Assembly: GCA_021801125.1 (NCBI GenBank)
Contig: JAJYYI010000077.1
Coordinates: 1 to 40,055 of the forward strand
Length of the DNA stretch: 40,055 bases
From: Deltaproteobacteria bacterium
GTDB taxonomy: Bacteria > Desulfobacterota > Binatia > Binatales > Binataceae
Reading direction: 5' to 3'
Part shown: positions 8,378 through 16,787 of the stretch, one piece after another
Layout of the letters: each line of letters starts with the position of its first letter
Numbering within the stretch: position 1 is the first letter of the stretch
The notes under the pieces: model-generated
What the model was told of the DNA's origin: nothing
What the model saw: the letters and a program-made list of their open reading frames with translations, nothing else
Database searches by the model: none
Made by a program: the position numbers and the translations under genes

Positions 8378-8521
8378 CGAACCCGCCCCGGGGAATCGGC
8401 CGCTACATGGCAGTTGTCGCAGGCTCGCCCTGCGACGCAGAAACAGAGGCAACCAAGCCCAACGGCGTGATATCATGCCGTACTTGCCGTAAGCTTATGG
8501 TAAGCTTAGGCGACGAAACCG
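8378..8521 (+). promoter_or_regulatory. Palindrome-rich spacer upstream of tsaE
   Basis: This 144-base spacer holds three kinds of symmetric sequence. A hairpin with a 7-bp stem (TCGCAGG/CCTGCGA) and 5-base loop lies at 8417-8435. An 18-bp inverted repeat centred on TGATATCA lies at 8463-8480, with one G/T mismatch. Two identical palindromes, TAAGCTTA, lie at 8490-8497 and 8501-8508, exactly 11 bp apart. The arrangement resembles operator sites on one face of the helix. No T run follows the hairpin, so a classical terminator is unlikely. Confidence 0.4.
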
Positions 8522-9022
8522 ATGAGGCTAGTTCTACATAGCAATTCAGCGCGCGAGACGAAGGCCTGGGGTCGACGCCTCGCCTCGCTGCTTAAAGGCG
8601 GTGAACTGCTGGCACTGACCGGCGACTTGGGCGCGGGGAAGACCTGCTTTGTGAAGGGACTGGCCAAGGGGATCGGCCTGCGCGAGGAAGATATATTAAG
8701 TCCCACCTTTACAATTATTCAGGAGCATCGCGGACGCCTTCCGCTTTACCATATCGATCTTTATCGTTTGGATACGGTTGAAATCGAAGAACTTGGCCTG
8801 CGGGAGTACCTGTTCTCGTCGGCGGTCGCGGCGGTTGAGTGGTTTGACCGGCTGCGCGAGAGTGCGGAGTTGGACTGTCTCGAAATTACGATAGGTTTTG
8901 AGGGCGCCAACCGCCGCCGCGTCGATTTTCACGCCAAGGGCCCTCAATACCTGCCTATTTTGGAGCACCTTGGGCATTTTTTCGCATCCGCGGGAGCTTC
9001 AGGGTCCGAAAGGCTTGCGTGA
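8522..9022 (+). CDS. tsaE: tRNA threonylcarbamoyladenosine biosynthesis ATPase TsaE
   Basis: Small P-loop ATPase that works with TsaB and TsaD to make t6A at position 37 of ANN-decoding tRNAs. Visible motifs are the Walker A GDLGAGKT at residues 34-41, SPTFTI near 60, HIDLYRL and AVEWFDR. At 166 residues it is typical. It starts with ATG at 8522, with only weak GACGAAACC upstream. tsaB and tsaD are not in the window; the later enzyme acting on t6A, mtaB, lies about 6.4 kb downstream. Confidence 0.95.
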   Translation: MRLVLHSNSARETKAWGRRLASLLKGGELLALTGDLGAGKTCFVKGLAKGIGLREEDILSPTFTIIQEHRGRLPLYHIDLYRLDTVEIEELGLREYLFSSAVAAVEWFDRLRESAELDCLEITIGFEGANRRRVDFHAKGPQYLPILEHLGHFFASAGASGSERLA

Positions 9023-9089
9023 ACGAAGCTCGAATTTGTGACGGTCGGTTCGCCTCCCAAGGTCTAGCTTAGTCTCGGATGTTTGTCGC

Positions 9090-10331
9090 GTGGCGTTAGT
9101 CGTACAGAAATATGGTGGAACCTCTGTCGGTTCCGTGGACCGGATCAAAGCCGTGGCGGAGCGGGTTCGTCGCACCGTCGAGGGCGGCGACAAGGTCGTG
9201 GTGGTCGTGTCCGCGATGGCCGGCGAGACCGATCGGTTGTTCGCGCTGGCGCGTCAGCTCGGAACCAGCCCGAATCCTCGTGAGACCGACGTTTTGGTTT
9301 CCACGGGCGAGCAGGTATCCGCCGCGCTGCTGGCTATCCGATTGGAGGCGCTGGGCCTTTGCGCCCTGTCTTTACTGGGCGCACAGCTGAGACTGACCAC
9401 CGACTCGAACCATGGACGAGCGCGGATCAAATCGATCGACGTAGGGCGCGTTTCGGAGGCGTTGGACGCCGGAAATGTCGTGGTCGCGGCAGGGTATCAG
9501 GGCGTTGACGCGCTTGGTAATATCACGACCCTGGGGCGTGGAGCCTCCGACCTGTCCGCGGTGGCCTTGGCGGCGGTCCTACGCGCGCATCGTTGCGAGA
9601 TCTATACCGATGTGGAAGGCGTCTTTACCGCCGATCCAAATATATGCCCCGCAGCGCGCAAGCTCGAGCGCATATCGTACGACGAGATGTTGGAGCTGGC
9701 GGGACTGGGAGCCAAAGTTCTGCAGGCGCGCTCCGTCGAATTGGCCAAACGCTTTAAGGTGCCGTTGATGGTACGCTCAAGCTTCACCGACGCCGCTGGA
9801 ACCTGGGTCGGCGAGGAAGACAGGGCTATGGAAAACGTCCTGGTTTCGGGCGTGACTCTGGACCGCGATCAGAGCAAAATCACTCTTACCGGAGTCGAGG
9901 ATCGGCCTGGGCTGGCGGCTAAGATTTTCGGACCTATCGCCGAGGCGGGAATCGTGGTCGACATGATCATACAAAACGCCAGCGCCGAAGGGCGTACCGA
10001 CCTGACCTTTACCGTGAGCCGCGCGGATTTGCCGCGGGCGCTCGCGCTTGTCAAAGAGGTCGCCGCGCAAATCGGCGCCGCCGGCGTGCGCCACGAGGAC
10101 CAGGTGGCAAAGGTCTCCGTGGTAGGATGCGGGATGCGCAGTCATGCCGGAGTGGCAGCGCGGATGTTTCACGCGCTTGCCAGGGAAGGCATAAATATCG
10201 AGATGATAGCCACCTCCGAAATTAAGATTTCATCGGTGGTAAACATAAAGTACGGCGAGCTTGCGGTAAGAGTGCTTCATGAGGCTCTGGTGAGCGGCCT
10301 GAACGCGGGGCCGCGCGAGGGAGATCGCTGA
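9090..10331 (+). CDS. lysC: Aspartate kinase (monofunctional, two ACT domains)
   Basis: First step of the aspartate pathway to lysine, threonine, methionine and diaminopimelate: phosphorylates L-aspartate. The kinase domain (about residues 1-230) begins VVQKYGGTSVG and includes TLGRGASDLSAVALAA and TDVEGVFTADP. Two ACT domains follow (about 255-330 and 335-405) and probably bind lysine and/or threonine for feedback control. At 413 residues it matches the family. The start is GTG at 9090. An internal in-frame ATG at 9828 (residue 247) preceded by GAGGAAG matches the known beta-subunit start of other aspartokinases. The stop overlaps the cimA start (TGATG). Confidence 0.96.
   Translation: MALVVQKYGGTSVGSVDRIKAVAERVRRTVEGGDKVVVVVSAMAGETDRLFALARQLGTSPNPRETDVLVSTGEQVSAALLAIRLEALGLCALSLLGAQLRLTTDSNHGRARIKSIDVGRVSEALDAGNVVVAAGYQGVDALGNITTLGRGASDLSAVALAAVLRAHRCEIYTDVEGVFTADPNICPAARKLERISYDEMLELAGLGAKVLQARSVELAKRFKVPLMVRSSFTDAAGTWVGEEDRAMENVLVSGVTLDRDQSKITLTGVEDRPGLAAKIFGPIAEAGIVVDMIIQNASAEGRTDLTFTVSRADLPRALALVKEVAAQIGAAGVRHEDQVAKVSVVGCGMRSHAGVAARMFHALAREGINIEMIATSEIKISSVVNIKYGELAVRVLHEALVSGLNAGPREGDR
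9828..10331 (+). CDS. Possible in-frame beta subunit of aspartate kinase from an internal start
   Basis: The ATG at 9828 begins MENVLVSGVTLDRDQ, the equivalent of the beta-subunit start described for Corynebacterium and Bacillus aspartokinases, as I recall those sequences. GAGGAAG at 9813-9819 lies at an acceptable distance upstream. The product would be 167 residues consisting of the two ACT domains. An earlier internal ATG at 9768, with AAGGT at 9756-9760, is a second candidate. Whether either is used cannot be decided from sequence. Confidence 0.45.
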   Translation: MENVLVSGVTLDRDQSKITLTGVEDRPGLAAKIFGPIAEAGIVVDMIIQNASAEGRTDLTFTVSRADLPRALALVKEVAAQIGAAGVRHEDQVAKVSVVGCGMRSHAGVAARMFHALAREGINIEMIATSEIKISSVVNIKYGELAVRVLHEALVSGLNAGPREGDR

Positions 10332-11974
10332 TGGCAACGGCCGAAAAGCAACGGGTTTACCTCTACGACACGACGCTTCGCGACGGATGCCAATCCGAGG
10401 ACGTGTCGCTAACGGTCGCTGACAAGTTGCGCATCGCGCAACGTCTCGATGATCTCGGAATCGACTTTATCGAGGGTGGCTGGCCGGGCTCCAATGAACG
10501 CGACGCCGCGTTTTTCGAGGAAGTTAAAAAGCTCAAACTGCGCCATGCCAAGATCGCGGCATTCGGCTCTACGCGTCGCGCTAATCTCAAGGCTGAGCAA
10601 GACCGCAACCTTGAGCTGCTGCTGCTGGCGCAAACCCCAGTTGCGACGGTCGTCGGAAAAACCTGGGACTTGCACGTGAGAGAGGCTCTTCGGATAAGCC
10701 ACGAAGCTAATCTCGAAGTCATCGCCGACACCATCACGTACCTCAAATCGCGGGTGGACAAGGTAGTCTTCGACGCCGAGCATTTCTTCGACGGCTTCGC
10801 GGATAATCCGGACTTCGCGCTTCAATGCGTGAAGGCCGCGGCTGAGGCGGGCGCCGACGTAATATGCCTGTGCGACACCAACGGCGGTCGCCTGCCCTAT
10901 GAGATCGAAGCCGCCGTGCGCGCCGCTTGCGCCGCGGTCCCCTGCGTGGTCGGAATTCATTGCCATAACGACTGCGAGCTGGCGGTGGCGAATACGTTGG
11001 CCGCGGTCGGGGCCGGAGCGCGCCATGTTCAAGGAACGATTAACGGCCTCGGCGAACGCTGTGGCAACGCCAATTTAGTCTCCGTCATAGCCAACCTGGA
11101 ACTTAAGCTAGGCTACCGATGCGTCGGGGCGGAAAGGCTTAAGCTTCTGCGGGAGGCTGCGCTCGCGGTCTACGAACTCGCCAATCTGGCGCCGCTCGCG
11201 CGCCAGCCTTTTGTCGGGCGCAGCGCGTTCGCGCACAAAGGTGGGCTGCACGTCTCAGCGATACAGCGCAATCCGCGCACATACGAGCATATGGCGCCGG
11301 AGTTGGTCGGCAATAACCGGCGAGTGCTGCTCTCGGATCTCGCCGGCCGCGCCAATATCGTGTACAAGGCGCGCGAGTTCGGACTGACGCTGGACCCGGA
11401 CAACGAGAAGATTAGCCTGCTGCTGGACGAGCTCAAGCGGCTAGAGGCTGAGGGCTATTTGTACGAGGGAGCGGAGGCGTCGTTTGAGTTGGTGATGCGG
11501 CGCAGCCTGGGCGTGCTCGAGCGTCCCTACTTCGATTTCGTGAGCTTCCGCGTCTTCGACGACAAATGGCACGAAGAGCACGCGCCGTTCAGCGAGGCGG
11601 TGGTCGTGATCGACGGACCCGACGGACAACGCTCGCGCAGTTCAGCCTCTGGCAACGGCCCGGTCAACGCGTTGGACTCGGCCCTGCGCAAGGCGCTATT
11701 GCCCTACTATCCGACGCTCGAATCGATGCGTCTGACCGATTACAAGGTGCGCGTTCTCGACAACGGCACGGGGACATCCGCAAGGGTTCGCGTTTTGATT
11801 GAGTCCACGGACGGCAAGATGCGCTGGGGCACGGTGGGCGTGTCAAGCAACGTGCTCGAAGCCAGTTGGCAGGCCCTGGTAGACTCTGTCGAATACAAGC
11901 TGTACAAGGACAAGGCGATTCCCGTCACGGTCAGAGAGTCGAAGGGCGAAATAGAAGCGGGCGCGGAGTTGTAG
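10331..11974 (+). CDS. cimA: (R)-citramalate synthase
   Basis: Condenses pyruvate and acetyl-CoA to (R)-citramalate, giving a threonine-independent route to 2-oxobutyrate and isoleucine. The DRE-TIM metallolyase core begins YDTTLRDGCQSEDVSLT and contains the metal-binding HCHND and the GTINGLGERCGNANL loop. The C-terminal LeuA-type dimer/regulatory domain (about residues 400-535) likely senses isoleucine. At 547 residues, with the CQSEDVS variant of the entry motif, it fits the CimA subfamily rather than LeuA or homocitrate synthase. It overlaps the lysC stop by one base, which pairs two amino-acid branch enzymes in one transcript. Confidence 0.93.
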   Translation: MATAEKQRVYLYDTTLRDGCQSEDVSLTVADKLRIAQRLDDLGIDFIEGGWPGSNERDAAFFEEVKKLKLRHAKIAAFGSTRRANLKAEQDRNLELLLLAQTPVATVVGKTWDLHVREALRISHEANLEVIADTITYLKSRVDKVVFDAEHFFDGFADNPDFALQCVKAAAEAGADVICLCDTNGGRLPYEIEAAVRAACAAVPCVVGIHCHNDCELAVANTLAAVGAGARHVQGTINGLGERCGNANLVSVIANLELKLGYRCVGAERLKLLREAALAVYELANLAPLARQPFVGRSAFAHKGGLHVSAIQRNPRTYEHMAPELVGNNRRVLLSDLAGRANIVYKAREFGLTLDPDNEKISLLLDELKRLEAEGYLYEGAEASFELVMRRSLGVLERPYFDFVSFRVFDDKWHEEHAPFSEAVVVIDGPDGQRSRSSASGNGPVNALDSALRKALLPYYPTLESMRLTDYKVRVLDNGTGTSARVRVLIESTDGKMRWGTVGVSSNVLEASWQALVDSVEYKLYKDKAIPVTVRESKGEIEAGAEL

Positions 11975-12024
11975 GCTTTAGCCTGCAAGCAGCCCGTTTT
12001 GGCATAAAGGGCGCGTAATCAGCG

Positions 12025-12744
12025 ATGCCTTTTTTCGACCGCCTGCGCGAAGACGTTAAGGCTGCCTTCGAGCGCGATCCCGCGGCGCGAAGCACGCTTG
12101 AGGTGTTGCTCGCTTACCCGGGCATTCACGCCGTGTGGTTCTATCGCCTCGCCCATTGGCTTTGGGAGAGCAACCTAAAGCTGCTCGCTCGGCTGATAAG
12201 CGAGATGGCGCGTTCGCTGACCGGGATCGAAATCCATCCGGGCGCTAAAATCGGTCGCCGGCTTTTCATCGACCATGGCATGGGTGTGGTCATCGGCGAG
12301 ACCTGCGAGATCGGAGACGACGTTCTCATCTACCAGGGGGTTACGCTTGGCGGTACGAGCTTGAGTAAGGGGAAGCGCCACCCTACGATCGGGGACGGCG
12401 TGATGATCAGCGCCGGGGCCGCGGTTATCGGCCCAGTCACGATTGGCCGCGGCAGCCGAATCGGTGCCGGCGCCGTAGTCGTCTCTTCTGCCCCACCCTA
12501 TTCGACGATCGTCGGCATCCCCGGGAAAATCGTCGAGGGCGAGCATATGAAGCGTCCGGTGAGCCAACTTGACCACGTGCACCTACCTGACCCCGTAGCT
12601 CGCGCGTTAAGCGAGCTTGCAAACAAATTGGACCATATTGCAACTCAGCTTGCGGAACTGGAAGAACGACAAAATTGCCTCGAAGAGAAACTCATGGAAC
12701 AAAGCTATCCGTCCAACCTGTCCGCAACCCTGAAACACCAGTGA
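12025..12744 (+). CDS. cysE: Serine O-acetyltransferase
   Basis: Acetylates L-serine with acetyl-CoA to give O-acetylserine, the acceptor for sulfide in cysteine synthesis. It shows an N-terminal helical domain (about residues 1-70), then a left-handed beta-helix of hexapeptide repeats with the signatures [28 protein letters not shown] and GAVVV. The last 40 residues form a likely coiled coil rich in Leu, Glu and Gln (about 190-228), longer than in the short plant/cyanobacterial-type enzymes. It begins 50 bases after cimA. The following nifS-like desulfurase consumes cysteine, so the local order links cysteine synthesis to sulfur transfer. Confidence 0.94.
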   Translation: MPFFDRLREDVKAAFERDPAARSTLEVLLAYPGIHAVWFYRLAHWLWESNLKLLARLISEMARSLTGIEIHPGAKIGRRLFIDHGMGVVIGETCEIGDDVLIYQGVTLGGTSLSKGKRHPTIGDGVMISAGAAVIGPVTIGRGSRIGAGAVVVSSAPPYSTIVGIPGKIVEGEHMKRPVSQLDHVHLPDPVARALSELANKLDHIATQLAELEERQNCLEEKLMEQSYPSNLSATLKHQ

Positions 12745-13141
12745 GACATTATTATTAAGGCGTGGCGCTGACGTCACGGCTCGGCGCGTCTGCCGCGCAC
12801 GCAATCGTTGGCCCAATTAACCGGTTCGTTTAAGACGCCAGACCCGCTTTGAAGGCCGGCTGTCCGCCTCACGAATGAAACTGCCGGCGTGGCGTTTTAG
12901 TCACGCCCCTGATTCGTGGAGCGCGAAGGCCATGGGCCTGCTGCACGTTTTGCTTTTAGGCGCATGTAAAATAGAAGAGGCGGCGAGAATGAAACTTTGG
13001 ATCCTTGGATAACGCAGGGAGCGGCTTTGCCTGAGCACACGCGAGATTAACGATGGCAAAATCGCGCGGCTTAGCGTTGTTGACCAATTGGAACAACTCC
13101 GAAGACCTGCTTAGCTAAGGAAACTTTAAGTCGTCCATAAA
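12745..13141 (+). promoter_or_regulatory. Structured intergenic region between cysE and the desulfurase gene
   Basis: A 397-base spacer without a credible gene. A motif GGCGTGGCG, five bases, then GTCACG, occurs twice, at 12759-12778 and 12886-12905. The second copy is the core of a two-helix hairpin, 12870-12918 (outer CACGAAT/ATTCGTG, inner GGCGTG/CACGCC), followed by a small hairpin at 12927-12939. Near the desulfurase start lie a broken inverted repeat GTTGTT..CCAATTGG..AACAAC (13076-13097) and the 10-bp palindrome CTTAGCTAAG (13110-13119). I could not identify a convincing -10/-35 pair; TAAAAT at 12967-12972 is a weak -10 candidate. Confidence 0.45.
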
Positions 13142-14305
13142 ATGGAGATTTATTTAGACTGGAATGCTGGCGCTCCATTGCGCCCCGAGGCGCGTCGAGC
13201 GCTTGACGAGTTCTTGGGCAACGGTGCCGGCAACCCTGCCTCGGTTCATCGCAGTGGACAGCGCGCCCGCCGCGCTTTTGAGCAGGCTCGCGCGCAGGTC
13301 GCTACGCTCATCGACGCGGCCGTCCGCCAGATCGTTTTTACCAGTGGCGGCACCGAAGCGAACAATCTTGCGATTTTCGGCGCGGTCAAGGCGCGAAACG
13401 GCCGGCGCAAAATCATTAGCTCGATGATTGAGCATTCCTCGATTCTCGGCCCTCTCAAGGCTCTCGAGCAGGAGGGCTTTACCGTACACCGCGTCGCGCC
13501 CGACGCCAACGGGCGCATCGCCACAGACCAGGTTGTTGCGGAACTTGACGAGAGTACCGCGCTGGTCACTCTTGGCTTGGCCAATTCCGAGACGGGCGCG
13601 ATTCAGGATCTCGCGCCGCTTGCCCAGCCGGTGCGGCAGGCCGGCGCGCTGTTACACGTCGACGCGGCACAAGCGGCGGGCCGGATGAGCCTCAGCGCAA
13701 CACGGCTCGGATGCGACCTGATGACCGTGAGCGGGCACAAGCTTGGCGCGCTCGCCGGGATAGGCGCGCTCTACATTCGCGATGAACATCTGATCAACCC
13801 GCTGATGTGCGGCGGGCCCCAGGAACGCGGGCTGCGACCTGGCACACCCAATATTCTAGGGGCTGTTACCATGGGCGCGGCCGCGCAAACCGTCGGCTCG
13901 CGGCTGAGCGAAGAGATCAATCACATGTCGTACCTGACCGAGCGGCTGCGCTCCAGGCTTTGGGCGTCTATCCCGGGAATGCTGCTCAACGGCCCGTTGT
14001 TCGCGCGGATTCCGAACACGCTGAACCTGACCTTTCCCTCCGCGCGCGGCGAGAGTCTTCTGATCGCGCTCGACCTCGAGGGGGTTCGCGTATCGATGGG
14101 ATCGGCGTGCGCCGCGGGGGCGGTCGAACCGTCGCACGTGCTGCTGGCCATGGGCCGCTCGCGTCGCCAGGCGCATAGCTCTCTACGCCTGAGTCTGGGA
14201 CCGCAGCTCACTCTCGAGCAAGTAGAACGCGCGGCGGCCATAATCGTCCGCGTCTGGCGGCGCGTCTCGGAAGCCGAGGCTCCGAATGAGGAGGCTCGCG
14301 GATGA
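13142..14305 (+). CDS. Cysteine desulfurase (NifS/IscS family), probably dedicated to tRNA thiolation
   Basis: PLP enzyme that takes sulfur from cysteine as an enzyme persulfide. Family features: YLDWNAGAPL at the N-terminus, TSGGTEANNLA (68-78), HVDAAQAAG (172-180), the PLP lysine Lys200 in VSGHK, RPGTPN (232-237) and the persulfide cysteine Cys323 in SMGSACAAGAVEPS. At 387 residues it has usual length. The start ATG at 13142 fits the conserved N-terminus but lacks a good nearby ribosome binding site. It overlaps mnmA as ATGA, like the YrvO-MnmA pair of Bacillus, so it most likely supplies sulfur for 2-thiouridine. No iscU, iscA or iscR is nearby. Confidence 0.92.
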   Translation: MEIYLDWNAGAPLRPEARRALDEFLGNGAGNPASVHRSGQRARRAFEQARAQVATLIDAAVRQIVFTSGGTEANNLAIFGAVKARNGRRKIISSMIEHSSILGPLKALEQEGFTVHRVAPDANGRIATDQVVAELDESTALVTLGLANSETGAIQDLAPLAQPVRQAGALLHVDAAQAAGRMSLSATRLGCDLMTVSGHKLGALAGIGALYIRDEHLINPLMCGGPQERGLRPGTPNILGAVTMGAAAQTVGSRLSEEINHMSYLTERLRSRLWASIPGMLLNGPLFARIPNTLNLTFPSARGESLLIALDLEGVRVSMGSACAAGAVEPSHVLLAMGRSRRQAHSSLRLSLGPQLTLEQVERAAAIIVRVWRRVSEAEAPNEEARG

Positions 14306-15420
14306 GGCGAGGGCCCACGATGAAACCGCGAGTGGTCGTTGCAATGTCGGGCGGGGTCGACAGCTCGGTCGCCGCGGCTCTTTTACGCGAAGACGGCTAC
14401 GACGTCGTTGGCGTGGCGATGCGCCTGTCCGCCGACAACGCCCATCCGAGCGCAGGCGCGCGGAGAGCATGCTGCTCGTATGAAGATTTCGAGGACGCGA
14501 GGCGAGTTGCCGAGCGCATGGACTTTCCCTTTTACGTGGTCGACATGCGCGACGACTTCGCGCGCACCGTGATAGATCCTTTCGTAGGCGACTATCTTGC
14601 CGGACGGACGCCCAATCCGTGCCTGGCATGCAATCGATGGATCAAGTTCGATCGGCTGCGGCGCCGCGCTGAAGCGCTGGGAGCGAACTACATCGCCACC
14701 GGCCATTACGCGCGCATCGAACGCTCCGCGCACGGCCGCTTCCGCCTTCGCCGCGCACTCGACCGGCAAAAGGATCAATCGTATTTTCTCTTCACGCTCG
14801 AACAAGAAGAGCTGGCGCGCACGCTTTTCCCCCTCGGCGCGATGACCAAGAACGAGGTTCGCGCAAAGGCGCGGACGCTCGGGCTCGCAAACGCGGACAA
14901 GCCGGAAAGCCAGGAGATTTGTTTTGTCTCTGAGAACGGCGGGAGCTATCGAGATTTCGTGAGCCGCCACGCCGATCCCGCAAAGATTAAACCCGGGCGG
15001 ATCGTCGACACCAACGGCGCCATGCTCGGCCTCCACGACGGAATTCATCGCTTCACTATCGGTCAGCGGCGAGGCCTCGGCGTGACCCGCCCGACGCCGC
15101 TCTACGTGCGCGAGATCAGGCCGCAAAGTGCGGAGGTCGTCGTCAGCGAGCGCGAGGCGCTTGGCGACCGCGGCCTTTTGGCGAGCAAGGTCAGCTTGAC
15201 TGATCCGTCGCGCGCATCGGCACATGCAATGGCGGTTGAAGTGAAGATACGCTACCGCCATCCGCTGATACCGGCCACTCTGACGCTTATGGAGAACGGC
15301 ACCGCCGCGGTGCGCTTCGCCACTCACCAGCCGGCTGTCACCCCAGGGCAGGCCTGCGTCTTCTACCTCGGCGACGAGGTGCTCGGCGGCGGGATCATCG
15401 AGGCGCCGCTTCGGGAGTGA
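14302..15420 (+). CDS. mnmA: tRNA-specific 2-thiouridylase MnmA
   Basis: Uses ATP and persulfide sulfur to make 2-thiouridine at U34 of tRNA-Lys, -Glu and -Gln. Visible: the PP-loop AMSGGVDSS (residues 14-22), the catalytic Cys110 in NPCLACNRWIKF, Cys207 in SQEICFV, and the conserved GQRRGLGV region in the central domain, followed by a beta-barrel C-terminus. At 372 residues it is normal. The ATG at 14302 overlaps the desulfurase stop; a second in-frame ATG at 14320 has the better-placed GAGGCGAGGG upstream and could be the true start. mtaB overlaps its end. Confidence 0.96.
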   Translation: MRRGPTMKPRVVVAMSGGVDSSVAAALLREDGYDVVGVAMRLSADNAHPSAGARRACCSYEDFEDARRVAERMDFPFYVVDMRDDFARTVIDPFVGDYLAGRTPNPCLACNRWIKFDRLRRRAEALGANYIATGHYARIERSAHGRFRLRRALDRQKDQSYFLFTLEQEELARTLFPLGAMTKNEVRAKARTLGLANADKPESQEICFVSENGGSYRDFVSRHADPAKIKPGRIVDTNGAMLGLHDGIHRFTIGQRRGLGVTRPTPLYVREIRPQSAEVVVSEREALGDRGLLASKVSLTDPSRASAHAMAVEVKIRYRHPLIPATLTLMENGTAAVRFATHQPAVTPGQACVFYLGDEVLGGGIIEAPLRE

Positions 15421-16787
15421 CCAGCATGCGCTTTGCGATCGCGACGCTGGGATGCAAGGTCAATCAGTACGATTCGGCAATGCTTGAGCATCGGCTCTCC
15501 GCCGCCGGCATGGAGCGGGTCGAGTTTGATCAGGGCGCCGACGTCTACGTGATCAATACCTGCACCGTCACCGATCGAGCTGACGTCGAGAGTCTTCGTA
15601 TCGCGCGGCGCGCGCGCCGATTTAATCCCGCGGCGCGCGTCGTGATGACCGGATGCCTGGCGCAGGCGAGTCCCCAGGTTTTAGCGCGCTCGCCCGCGGT
15701 GGATCGAGTAATCGGCCTAGGACGAATCAATGATTTGGTGCAAGCGGCGCGCGGCGAAGACCTCGGCGGCGACAAGGTGGCGGTGTCCAACTTGCGCAAG
15801 GAAAGGGCCGCGCTCGAATCCTCCGGGGTGACGCTCGCCGGTCGCAATCGCGCCTTCCTTAAGCTGCAGGAAGGCTGCGACCGCTTTTGTTCCTTCTGCA
15901 TCGTTCCCTTCTCGCGCGGCCGTTCGCGCAGCATGCCGCCGCGTGAGGTTTTGGCGGCGCTCGACGAACTGCACGGCAACGGAGTCAAGGAAGTGGTGCT
16001 GTGCGGCGTGCAACTGGGCGGCTACGGCCGCGACCTGGAGCCCGCGCTGACGCTCGCCGAGCTGCTCGAGTTGATTTCGATGCGCAGCCGGATCGAACGC
16101 CTTCGCCTGAGTTCCATCGAGCCCGATGAGCTAAGCGCGCCGGTGCTGGAAATCATGGCGAGCGATCGTAAGTTTTGTCCCCATTTCCACCTGCCGCTGC
16201 AATCTGGCGCGGATGAAATCCTCAAGCGCATGCGACGGCCTTACACGACTGAATATTATCGCGCGCTCTTGTCGCGGATTCTGGAGTTGATGCCCGACGC
16301 GGCGCTGGGCACGGATGTCATCGCCGGCTTTCCCGGCGAGAGCCCGCAGCACTTCGCGCAGAGTCTGGAGTTTTTGTCGACCCTGCCTCTCGCCTATTTT
16401 CACGTTTTCCCCTATTCGGTAAGATCTGGGACGACGGCGGCCAAGCTTGCCGGCAAGGTCAACCCGGGTGAGAGCAAGCGTCGCGCGGAGTTGATTCGCT
16501 TGCTGGGAGAGCGGAAGCGCAGGCACTTCCTGGCCAGGTTCTTAGGCGCCCGCCTCCGTGTGCTGCTAGAAGAGGGCCGCGACCCACGCAACGGGAAGCT
16601 CAAAGGCTATAGTAGAAATTACATCCGCGTGCTGGTCGACGGCCCCGACTACCTAAAGAACTGCGAGGTCGAGGTTGAAGCGATAGATGTTATCGGCGAT
16701 GCGTTGGCTGGCGCGGTGGTTAGACCACCAGCAAGCTCCAAAGCGCGAGGTCGCGAAGAGCGGCCGTTTGCGCGCAACCGACGTTGA
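15417..16787 (+). CDS. mtaB: tRNA t6A37 methylthiotransferase MtaB
   Basis: Radical SAM enzyme converting t6A37 to ms2t6A37 in tRNAs reading ANN codons. The UPF0004 domain has the cluster cysteines Cys13, Cys49 and Cys80, and the LGCKVNQYDS signature is typical of MtaB/YqeV rather than MiaB or RimO. The radical SAM motif is Cys154, Cys158 and Cys161 (GCDRFCSFC). A C-terminal TRAM-like region ends near residue 435. GTG at 15417 overlaps the mnmA stop; ATG at 15426 is an alternative start that better matches the usual N-terminus. Its substrate modification depends on the TsaE pathway encoded upstream. Confidence 0.94.
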   Translation: MTSMRFAIATLGCKVNQYDSAMLEHRLSAAGMERVEFDQGADVYVINTCTVTDRADVESLRIARRARRFNPAARVVMTGCLAQASPQVLARSPAVDRVIGLGRINDLVQAARGEDLGGDKVAVSNLRKERAALESSGVTLAGRNRAFLKLQEGCDRFCSFCIVPFSRGRSRSMPPREVLAALDELHGNGVKEVVLCGVQLGGYGRDLEPALTLAELLELISMRSRIERLRLSSIEPDELSAPVLEIMASDRKFCPHFHLPLQSGADEILKRMRRPYTTEYYRALLSRILELMPDAALGTDVIAGFPGESPQHFAQSLEFLSTLPLAYFHVFPYSVRSGTTAAKLAGKVNPGESKRRAELIRLLGERKRRHFLARFLGARLRVLLEEGRDPRNGKLKGYSRNYIRVLVDGPDYLKNCEVEVEAIDVIGDALAGAVVRPPASSKARGREERPFARNRR

